The position numbers and the translations under genes were made by a program. From contig JAIUCV010000083.1 of assembly GCA_026724425.1 (NCBI GenBank), forward strand, positions 1,488,001 through 1,552,000: a stretch of DNA of 64,000 nt, read 5' to 3'. This stretch comes from Erythrophleum ivorense. Its lineage: Eukaryota > Streptophyta > Magnoliopsida > Fabales > Fabaceae. The notes under the pieces were generated by a model. The model saw nothing but the letters and a program-made list of their open reading frames with translations, was not told where the DNA came from and searched no databases. Below are positions 56,870-64,000 of this stretch, piece after piece; positions within the stretch are counted from its first letter, which is position 1; each line of letters begins with the position of its first letter.

Positions 56870-57457
56870 TTTGGACATTAACAACGAATTTGCAACGATC
56901 ATTCCAACCAATTTCCAACCAATTTCCAACGACGGAATTTCTTTTACAACCACTTACCATCGACTTTAACTGATGTTAAAAAACCGGTAAGAATCGTTTT
57001 AAACCATGTGCTCACCTAATTCGGTTGATGTAAAAACGTCGCAAGTTTGCAACGATTTCCCTTCGGAAAAAATTTTACACTTTAAATCGTTGTAAATTCG
57101 ATGTTCATTACCTACATATTGTATTCGTTGTGAAATCGTCGTAACTTTACCACGATTTAACGTCGATTACACTCAAAGTGTTTAATTCGTCGTCAAATCG
57201 TTGTAAATGGACGACGATGTTACAACGAATTATTTTCGTCCCAAAATTACGACGATTATACGACGACAGTGGTCAACTCGTCGTAAAATCCTCGCATTTT
57301 ACGACGATTATACGACGACTGGTTTTGGTCGCAGTTTACGACGAATATAAGACGAAATTAAAATTCGTCGTAAATTAGTTGCAAATTAGAGGTTTTTAAC
57401 GACTCTTTTTTGGGTCGACGCAACATGTCGATGGAAATTGCCTGTTTTGTTGTAGTG
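56870..57457. repeat. CACTA-2 right subterminal repeats and inverted repeat
   Basis: CGTCGTAAA, TACGACGA and 'ccaacgacgg' variants throughout 56885-57420, closing with TGTTTTGTTGTAGTG. Confidence 0.9.
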
Positions 57458-57500
57458 CTCGAAGCTCGGGATGATTGACAAAATCAAGTTTAGGGGGGAG

Positions 57501-58055
57501 TATTGAAGTTAAACTTGATTTTGGATTAAGCTAAGTTCTAAAGAAATCTCTAGAAATATTCTAGAAAGTTTATCACCTCCTTAAGGTGTTCTAGAGATTC
57601 TAGAGAAATCTATAAATTAAATTATCTAGATATTTGTATAGAAAAATCTAGATAATTATGTATAAAAATCTAGATGTTATGAAAGATAATTCTAGAGATA
57701 GGATAAGGTTTGTAGAAGAAAGTTGTAGAAGAAGATAAAATATCTAGGAAGTAAGGAGGTGGTAGAAGAAGAGTCTAGATCCTTGTAAGATAGCTTTGGG
57801 AGGCTATAAATACCTCCTCACCCCCTCATTTGTACACAACAACAAACACAAGAGTTGTATAAGAAGTTGAACAAGTTAATAAAGAGAGTGTTCTAATAAT
57901 AAGTTCCCTTGCTCTTTCCTAAAGTCTTTCAAGTATTATCCAAGTGTTCTTCCATATTCTTCTTCATACTTAGAGGGCCTTTTGTTTATTTCGGGTTTCT
58001 CGGGTATTACGATCTTGGGCTAGTGCTAAGCACTATCGGTGTTGGTTTCTTTACA
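57501..58055 (+). repeat. Copia 3' LTR
   Basis: 555 bp. Differs from the 5' LTR at about 57918 (C for T) and 57933 (T for C). Target duplication TAATT follows at 58056. Confidence 0.92.
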
Positions 58056-58060
58056 TAATT

Positions 58061-58528
58061 TTCGTTATGCAGAGGATTGAATAAAGTCAAGGCTTTACTT
58101 TCACTTTGCAAAGTTCCACACACATTTTTTTTTTGTCCCCCCGTTTACACCAATCGGGCAATTTCTCAACAACAAATTTCTAATTCATTATACATAGCGA
58201 ATTGGTTTAGATGTATCAAGGGTATTGTATACTAAGCACCCTCATTAATTATGATATTTCTCGTGCCGCGGGTATGAAAAATCTTGCTCTTATCGGTATT
58301 CTGCTGTTAAGTGTTAACTATATGATTCATGTGTTTCTTTATCCTCCACTGTTTATTGAGAGAGATAAAGAAGACAAAAATCAGAACAATGTGTTCAATC
58401 CTCATGTGATGACAAATTTAGAGCAAAAAATTAGTAAAGCTGGAAAAAAAAATTCTCATAAGTAGAGTTGAAATCCAAAATATAAAGTCTCAAAGTAAAT
58501 AATATATGAAAGCATTGAACACACTTAA
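58061..58528. other. Intergenic DNA downstream of the second F-box pseudogene
   Basis: 58073-58110 (GAATAAAGTCAAGGCTTTAC...) recurs at 59857-59894. From about 58370 the sequence resembles 9560-9716, the flank of the other F-box gene. No gene. Confidence 0.55.
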
Positions 58529-59283
58529 CTACATAAACTTGAGATTCTCCACATAGTCTAGAAAGGTGTGAATAGTACGACTATTCTTAAACTCTTCCAA
58601 TCCCTGCATAGTGACTCTAGTAGTTGTAACAGTTGTCCTCTTGAGATTGTAGAAGTCAAAGGCAAAAAGGCTTTGGGTCGTTCTTGTACGACGACCAGAC
58701 GGTTTCACCTGTAGCAGTCATTCCAACAAACCATTTATCACTGATTAAACGAGGCAATTCGTAGGTCTGCTTTGACCATTTATGATTTCCAGCATCTTCT
58801 AGAACCCACAACACAAGTTCTTTGTCGCTATCACAATGCCAATATCTTGTTTCCTGACGTATACCTAATTTACCTTTGTAGTTGAACAAAGCCAAGAATT
58901 ATCCTCTCCTAACATACTGAATTACAGTAAAGAGATGGAACATATTTGGGAAAAGACGTATTAACGTGTGGCTACAAGTGTAGAGTTCTTGTTTGGATTT
59001 TGAGGCTGAGGTGAAGAGTAGAATAATAACGTGCCATCAACTTCTCCGGTGAAAAGGATCTGTGGACGAGTGGAAGTGAAATCAGGACGACAAAGGTATC
59101 CCCAGAATTTCGATACAAAACGAAACCTATCTATAGACTTTTCTAGGAAGCCGAGAGAGTATATCGATAAGTAGATCAACTGGGATTGGGTCTGAGTATT
59201 TTCTTACCGAGCTGGGAGATTGTGTTTCAATTCGGGAGGTGACTGATAGATTCTCCTTGAACTTCTGCTCCAAGTTTTCCATG
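58529..59283 (-). pseudogene. Second F-box/FBA pseudogene, internally deleted and frameshifted
   Basis: ATG at 59283 (MENLEQKF), then an F-box (DPIPVDLLIDILSRLPRK); a one-base insertion near 59143 shifts the frame before SIDRFRFVSKFWGYL. FBA start (LFYSSPQPQNPNKN) to about 58985, then a deletion of roughly 430 bp relative to the 9717/33767 gene, resuming at 58905 (LFNYKGKLGIR, HKWSKQTYELP, FVGMTATGETV). A further shift near 58660 precedes FYNLKRTT and the ending LDYVENLKFM. Same family as the CACTA-split gene and shares its flanks, so the two came from a segmental duplication. Confidence 0.88.
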
Positions 59284-59501
59284 GCGGATTGTACAAACCC
59301 TAGAAATCAGTTTCTGAGCTTAAAGACGAAGAAAGCCCTAAACTTCGGTTGTGTTTCTCTCTTGGATTTTCGCCTGGCTTACTTTATATACACGAAATTT
59401 AAATGGGCTCGATTAGGCCCAAGCCATACTGAGTAAAACCAACAAGACTTAAGTATAGTTTAACGAGATCTGCGACTAAATCTGTTAAAAGAGTTTCTAT
59501 C

Positions 59502-59852
59502 AAGCAAGAATCTGAACAATATAACGTATCAACATCTGATCATGACTTGTACGGTTGTACCTCCATTTGAATGTTGTGAAGCTCTCTCTCTCGGTTACTA
59601 ACTTACTATAAACTGTGTTAACTATATAAATTGCAGGATATGTTGTTGCTGAAGGAAAAACTATAAGAAGAAATCATCTTCCACTTGAAAACCTTATGCT
59701 CTGTCTGAAATGTGGAACAACTCTACATAGGAAGAGCACATAACTGTTACATACACACACTAATAACATATATTGGTTAAGGGGAATTTTAGTACTAAGA
59801 CGTCTCTAAACAGCTTAGTCCACTCCAAGACTCTTCATAATCCAAACACATA
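59502..59852 (+). repeat. 351-bp direct repeat, left copy
   Basis: Nearly identical to 62678-63032. Contains an exon-like segment (59637-59742): acceptor TTGCAG, then an open frame GYVVAEGKTIRRNHLPLEN...CLKCGTTLHRKST ending in TAA. I do not recognise the protein. It ends in a small CxxC-like motif. Confidence 0.8.
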
Positions 59853-60206
59853 CGATTTGAATAAAGTCAAGGCTTTACTTTCACTTTGCAAAATTCCTAC
59901 TATGAATGCATTAAATGGTTAAGAAAAACACTTGGTTTCTCCAAATCAGCTCTGGATTCTTTGGTTATATATAAAACTGTGCAAGGAATTACTCTGTTTT
60001 CATTCAAATATCAAAATCAAAATCCCACCAAATCTCCCTTGCTCTTCAACTTTGGATGCTCTTTCTGATGAAGGACAAACACTATATCTCCAAACCGAAC
60101 GACAACGAACCAAACACAATATCTCAATTTGGTTTGGAAATCAGACACTAATCTTGCTTTTGCTTGGCGGTAACTACACAAGGAAGAAGCCTCCTTTATG
60201 CGAGTA
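59853..60206. other. Intergenic DNA upstream of the Yae1 gene's 3' end
   Basis: No supported gene. 59857-59894 repeats 58073-58110. TATATATAAAA near 59966 could be a TATA box but no coding region follows it. Confidence 0.5.
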
Positions 60207-60323
60207 AACTTCAATCTTTACGAGATTTGTCAAGAAGAGAGCTAGGCTTAGTAACATAGCTTCCCAAGTCGGTCGTGGCAATAACACCGGAACCAGGCCT
60301 TTCTTCTCCACTCTTCTCGTCCT
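60207..60323 (-). repeat. Partial duplicate of the 3' end of the Yae1-like gene
   Basis: 60207-60318 repeats about 60336-60485 with several differences (for example 'agatttgtcaagaagagagct' and 'cccaagtcggtcgtggca'), including the codons for the last ~35 residues. A tandem 3'-end duplication lying just downstream of the stop. Confidence 0.8.
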
Positions 60324-61660
60324 CTATGTGTCCAAATTAACTTCAATCTTAGGAGATTTGTCAAGAAGAGAGCTTAGCTCAGTAACATAGCTTCCCAAGT
60401 CGGTCGTGGCAGCAACACCGGAACCCGAAACAGAACCAGAACCAAGACCAAGACCAGAGCTAGACCCTTCTTCACCACTCTTCTCTTCTCCTTGCGTTGT
60501 AGTCAGAGTTCCATAAAACAGTTTCATCGCGGCTTCCGTTGAGAGACCATGCACAGAACCGTGTAGTTTCTGAAACTTATCTCTTGTTTCTTGTTCATCA
60601 ATCAGCTTCTCTCTTAGCTCACTCGGGAGGAAAGCCAACGCACTTCAAAAAAAAAAAAAAAGGGGTCAAAACAGAAAAATGTATAGACTACTATTACTAC
60701 TCGATATGCGTCAACGGATTTGTACAAAACTAGTAAAATTAATTACCTGGAAACACCTCTAACAATACCAAACTTGTAGCCATCAAGAACTGATTCTTTA
60801 TAGCCAATGTTATAACCTTGCTGCGCAGCTGCTTCTTTCCCAGCTATAATCCCATCACGGTATCCACTCTAATTCGCAGAAAAAAAAAAACAATATCAAT
60901 CATATACATTATACAAAAGTTGACTCGGTTTAGAAAGAATATATACCATGTGGAATTCCTCAAGCATCTTCTCTGTGTCTTTGTTAATCGGGTAAGTATC
61001 ACTTGGTTCTTCATCTGAGCTTCCGAAGAATGATCCTTCTAAATCCTCAAGACTGTTGTGATCATCATTTCCTAAAACAAGAAGATGATTCTGATTAAGT
61101 ATTGTCCAGTAACAGAGCAAGAGACAAAACCTAAAGGGAGCTTCAATTGCGTAACCTATGGAGAGTAAGATTTGACTCACGAGGTTTCGAAAGCTGCAAA
61201 CTTTCTCCGTAAAGCTCTTTGGAGAAACTAGAATTAACGTCTGTGGTCGAAGAGAAATTTACAGAAGGAGAGTTTTCTGATCAATAAAACGCATAAACAG
61301 TGTTACTAAAACAGAACAACAACAAAACTGGTGAATATAATAAAAAATGAATACTATGACAAATAGATTACACTAATCGACCAGATCAAGATCTTCAAAA
61401 CTTACTATAACATTTTAATTAGATTAACTAGCATAATTATGGAAGGTCGATGAGATAGAAACTCAACCAGATATACAGACAAACAATTTCAAAATCCGAA
61501 AGAAGAAAAATTCAATGAAACTGTGAAATCTCTGAAATATTCTAACAGATCTTAAACAAGGGCAGAACTATGAGGAATCGAAACAGGTGACGGCAACACA
61601 CAATTTCGAAAACAAATTCTACAGAGACATCTTACCGGCGAAATCGCTATTGGTGTTCAT
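60324..61660 (-). CDS. Yae1/Lto1-domain protein (essential protein Yae1, N-terminal family)
   Basis: Five exons (minus): 61660-61636, 61276-61181, 61071-60947, 60868-60747, 60642-60324, one frame, about 228 residues, no lesion seen. It starts MNTNSDFA. A Ser-rich and acidic N-terminal half is followed by the deca-GX3 Yae1 motif (SGYRDGIIAGKEAAAQQGYN...GYKFGIVRG, about residues 94-135), then LPSELREKLIDEQETRDKF and a Gly/Ser-rich tail. In yeast, Yae1 and Lto1 form an adaptor that passes Fe-S clusters to the ribosome-recycling ATPase Rli1; a like role in plants is by homology. The only host gene here that looks intact. Confidence 0.88.
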
Positions 61661-61749
61661 GGTGGCTTTAGACGGACTAATTCCTGAGAAATACTGTAAC
61701 GATAATGGAAGAAATTTGTTTTTTGTTTTTTTTTTTTGAGACATGAGAG

Positions 61750-61757
61750 ATATATAG
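61750..61757 (-). promoter_or_regulatory. TATA box of the Yae1-like gene
   Basis: CTATATAT on the minus strand about 90 bp upstream of the ATG. Confidence 0.5.
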
Positions 61758-61829
61758 ACTGTATATCTAATTAGAGGAGATTTGTAAAATAAAATTATTT
61801 CCAAAATTTTGTGTATTTTTGATTGGTCA

Positions 61830-61880
61830 CACATCTTTTGTTATACACCGTTGATGAGAATAAAAATCAACGGTTGTAAA
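61830..61880 (+). repeat. 51-bp inverted repeat, left copy
   Basis: Perfect inverse of 62524-62574. Contains ACCGTTGAT...ATCAACGGT. It lies upstream of the Yae1-like gene and left of the DnaJ exon. Confidence 0.93.
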
Positions 61881-62178
61881 GAAGTCCTAAAGAGCTTTGA
61901 AGCAAAGAAGCTTATTGGTTTTCTTCACTTGATAGCAGAACATCGAAGCTCAAAATTGTCTTGGTCTTTTTTGTTTAACACGATTCCCGAAAAATATAGC
62001 ACGGAATCGAGTGAACCTAGAACTCATACTTTTCAGATCGGATCAAAACTTGGATTAGAAGCTCAATCGATCGGAAAATCGAAATCAAACTAGAAACTCT
62101 AAGTGAGCCAAAAAACAGATACAGATCGAATTTCACAGAATCTAAGCGAAAAGAGAAGGGATCTAGAGAGAAAGGAAC

Positions 62179-62331
62179 CTTCTCAGGATCTCCACCCTTA
62201 TCGGGATGGTTCTTGATGGCAGCTTTTTTGTAAGACTTCTTGAGATCTTCAGGAGATGCGGTCTTGGGAACGCCTAAGATCTCGTAGAACTTAGTGTTGT
62301 CGCTCTTCTTCGAGGGTCCTCGCCCGAACAT
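62179..62331 (-). pseudogene. First exon of a type-A DnaJ (ATJ2/ATJ3-like) gene, orphan
   Basis: MFGRGPSKKSDNTKFYEILG with the J-domain HPD motif (NHPDKGGDPEK) and a splice donor AAG/GTTCC at 62178. The 51 codons match the first exon of plant cytosolic DnaJ type-A co-chaperones, which stimulate Hsp70 ATPase. Only the start of intron 1 follows (to about 62020) and no further exon is present before the Yae1-like gene. The exon with its leader (aaaaccctag near 62349) was probably copied here from a complete gene elsewhere. Confidence 0.87.
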
Positions 62332-62523
62332 CTTTTCTCTGTTCTTACGAAAACCCTAGAAATCAGAGACGGAGAGGTAGAGAGAGAGAAACCGGAGAAG
62401 ATTAGGGTTTTGGGTGTGAAGATGAAGAGAGGCGAATGTCTGAGAAAGATGAAGAAATTAGGTTAATTTAGATTGGGTGAGAGGAAGCTAGATTTTGCAA
62501 CGAGGAAGAGAAGACTAGGAAGG

Positions 62524-62574
62524 TTTACAACCGTTGATTTTTATTCTCATCAACGGTGTATAACAAAAGATGTG
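62524..62574 (-). repeat. 51-bp inverted repeat, right copy
   Basis: Perfect inverse of 61830-61880; the pair brackets the DnaJ exon. No target duplication seen outside. Confidence 0.93.
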
Positions 62575-62677
62575 AGAAGCCGTTCATGGTATGTATATCT
62601 AGTTACATACAAGTGTGACACATGTCAGTTTTGTTTCATGACCTTTTTCTTCTTCTTCCATGTCTCAGCTACTTCTT

Positions 62678-63032
62678 AAGCAAGAATCTGAACAATATAA
62701 CGTATCAACATCTGATCATGACTTGTACGGTTGTACCTCCATTTGAATGTTGTGAAGCTCTCTCTCTCTCTCGGTTACTAACTTACTATAAACTGTGTTA
62801 ACTATATAAATTGCAGGATATGTTGTTGCTGAAGGAAAAACTATAAGAAGAAATCATCTTCCACTTGAAAACCTTATGCTCTGTCTGAAATGTGGAACAA
62901 CTCTACATAGGAAGAGCACATAACTGCTACATACACACACTAATAACATATATTGGTTAAAGGGAATTTTAGTACTAAGACGTCTCTAAACAGCTTAGTC
63001 CACTCCAAGACTCTTCATAATCCAAACACATA
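62678..63032 (+). repeat. 351/355-bp direct repeat, right copy
   Basis: Same as 59502-59852, with a longer CT run. Includes the same exon-like frame (62817-62922). Confidence 0.85.
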
Positions 63033-63208
63033 GCTAAAACTCGTGGTTACACATCAAACAAAGACACATGTTTAGGTCTAACACACCTATCTCGATATTC
63101 CATTTTAGGTCCGCATGTTTGTGTATTGTCTGAAAACTGACCTTTGATTTTGGGCAAAAGAATTAAAACAGAGGAGTTGAATATTTTCATCATAGAACAA
63201 TCTCATAT
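63033..63208. other. Short intergenic DNA before the last Copia element
   Basis: No gene. 'atcatagaacaatctcat' at about 63190 also occurs at 45687. Confidence 0.5.
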
Positions 63209-63557
63209 TGTTAGTGAAGTAAGAAGAAGATCAAAGGTGAAGAGTGAGGGCCAAACAACCTTAAGGAAGAAAGAAGAACGAGGCCCATGTAAGCCCACCA
63301 AGCTATCCTGTCACAACAAGACAAATAGAGGAAAAGCTGTAAACGAAAAAACAGACGTTCAACGCCGAGAAAACCGCTTCCTCCCGTTAGCTCTGATACA
63401 CGAAGATTGACCACTTTCCAGCTGTTTATAGGATAAGATCGAGATCAATCTAGAGTGTTCTATGTTCTCTTTATATATTAGATTGTATTCACTATGGTGA
63501 GATTATCTTGAATAAAAAGTTTAAGTTCAAAATCTCTTTCTCTTTCGTTTATTCACA
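63209..63557 (+). repeat. 5' LTR of the second Copia element (about 349 bp)
   Basis: The 3' border is fixed by the primer site; the 5' border is the best TGTTAG start. A TTTATATATTAG box lies near 63472. The second LTR is outside the window, so the border is unconfirmed. Confidence 0.65.
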
Positions 63558-63593
63558 TGGTATCAGAGCCTCTCTAGCTTTAACGGGCAAAAG

Positions 63594-64000
63594 ATGGCAG
63601 ATCCATATCCTTTTCCCAGTAATGTTCACATCTTGAGCTCTGTCACCCTTAAGCTCAACGATGGGAACTATTTACTCTGGAAAACTCAGTTTGAATCACT
63701 TTTGTCGAGTCAGAAACTCATCGGGTTTGTCAACGGAGGTGTCACGTCTCCACCAACCACCATTACCGTCGTCACAGAAGGTGTAGCTGCTCAGAACCCC
63801 AATCCTCACTATGAAGCGTGGTTCTGCACAGATCAGCTCGTCAAATCGTGGCTGTTTGGGACTCTGTCGGAAGAAGTCCTCGGTTACGTTCATAATCTGA
63901 ACACATCTCGAGAGGTGTGGCTGTCTCTCGCCGAGAACTTCAACCAAAGCTCATTGACCAGAGAGTTTGCTCTCAGACAGAAACTCCAGATGCTCACAAA
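63594..64000 (+). CDS. gag: gag of the second Copia element, N-terminal part
   Basis: ATG 24 bp after the primer site; open to the window edge (135 residues). MADPYPFPSN, then LTLKLNDGNYLLWKTQFES-type Copia N-terminus (here VTLKLNDGNYLLWK), VKSWLFGTLSEEVL and REVWLSLAENFN, matching plant Copia gag (retrotrans_gag/UBN2). No stop within the visible part. An antisense frame over the same bases is a shadow. Confidence 0.88.
   Translation, partial: MADPYPFPSNVHILSSVTLKLNDGNYLLWKTQFESLLSSQKLIGFVNGGVTSPPTTITVVTEGVAAQNPNPHYEAWFCTDQLVKSWLFGTLSEEVLGYVHNLNTSREVWLSLAENFNQSSLTREFALRQKLQMLT

Larger units (their letters stand above)
48311..57457 (-). mobile_element. CACTA-2: En/Spm transposon (9,147 bp) inside the Copia element
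   Basis: Inverted repeats CACTACAACAAAACA (48311-48325) and its inverse (57443-57457); target duplication CTC (48308-48310, 57458-57460). tnpD and tnpA are both on the minus strand. The subterminal motif is TCGTCGTAAA / TTTACGACGA, different from CACTA-1, so this is a separate family. Between the two genes are two + strand hairpins with TATA boxes. Confidence 0.95.
45728..58055 (+). mobile_element. Ty1/Copia element, internally deleted, carrying CACTA-2
   Basis: Two 555-bp LTRs (45728-46282, 57501-58055) differ at about two positions. Target duplication TAATT at 45723-45727 and 58056-58060 if the LTR is read as TATTGAAG...TTTACA, a noncanonical TA..CA terminus. Primer site TGGTATCAGAGCC at 46283-46295, purine tract AGGGGGGAG at 57492-57500. 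Most of integrase and reverse transcriptase is deleted, so it is nonautonomous. CACTA-2 lies in the last part of the RNase H region. Confidence 0.92.
63209..64000 (+). mobile_element. Second Ty1/Copia element, 5' end only (runs out of the window)
   Basis: LTR-like sequence TGTTAGTGAAG...TTTATTCACA (63209-63557, start tentative), primer site TGGTATCAGAGCC at 63558-63570 and a Copia gag beginning at 63594. The 3' portion lies beyond 64000. A different family from 45728-58055. Confidence 0.85.

Noticed and set aside
1..64000. tRNA or rRNA genes
   Set aside because: No cloverleaf or conserved rRNA segments noticed on either strand; the tRNA-like stretches are only retroelement primer sites.

Overview
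The window is plant nuclear DNA, almost certainly from a Brassicaceae species. The host genes still readable are spliced plant genes of families that are abundant in crucifers: F-box/FBA proteins, a TPS-a type terpene synthase, a Yae1-domain gene and the first exon of a type-A DnaJ gene. About 85% of the window is transposable elements nested inside one another, typical of pericentromeric or otherwise TE-rich chromatin. No prokaryotic or organellar features are present. Many long open frames are frame shadows or rely on non-ATG starts.

Layout. (1) 1-7189: Tekay-like Ty3/Gypsy chromovirus on the + strand, with its 5' LTR cut by the window edge. A scrap of a second, tandem copy follows to 7247, then a five-unit 164-bp repeat (7461-8284) and low-complexity DNA. 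(2) 9717-33767: an F-box/FBA gene on the - strand, split by a 22.9-kb CACTA (En/Spm) element at 9955-32847 with 3-bp target duplication TCT. This CACTA-1 carries an uninterrupted tnpD frame, a tnpA gene split by a second Ty3/Gypsy element (16043-23833, - strand, target duplication CAATC), and a small third gene. Its 3' half, 4.95 kb, is tandemly duplicated with no difference seen. (3) 34262-45539: a terpene synthase pseudogene. One exon holds a solo LTR, and one intron holds a 9-kb chimeric chromovirus insertion (35325-44283, target duplication TATAC), which itself holds a fold-back MULE (38916-39981). (4) 45728-58055: an internally deleted Ty1/Copia element whose RNase H region holds CACTA-2 (48311-57457, target duplication CTC). 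CACTA-2 has an uninterrupted tnpD, a frameshifted tnpA, and between them, on the opposite strand, two TATA-box-plus-hairpin cassettes that look like microRNA genes. (5) 58529-63032: a second F-box pseudogene paralogous to the first, the Yae1-like gene (apparently functional) and a DnaJ exon between perfect 51-bp inverted repeats; the last two lie inside 351-bp direct repeats. (6) 63209-64000: the 5' end of another Ty1/Copia element.

How the parts relate. In both CACTA elements tnpD (the catalytic transposase) reads through in full while tnpA (the DNA-binding protein that recognises subterminal repeats) is broken, so movement of either would need TNPA from elsewhere. The two hairpin cassettes share a similar core promoter, as if duplicated and then diverged. 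The closest established parallel is rice miR820, a microRNA carried by CACTA elements that represses the DNA methyltransferase gene OsDRM2. This is the most promising candidate for an undescribed system here, but neither expression nor targets can be judged from the sequence alone. The chromovirus LTRs carry up to eight copies of a 14-bp palindrome (GTGTCGATCGACAC and centre variants), a second structure that ordinary annotation does not explain.
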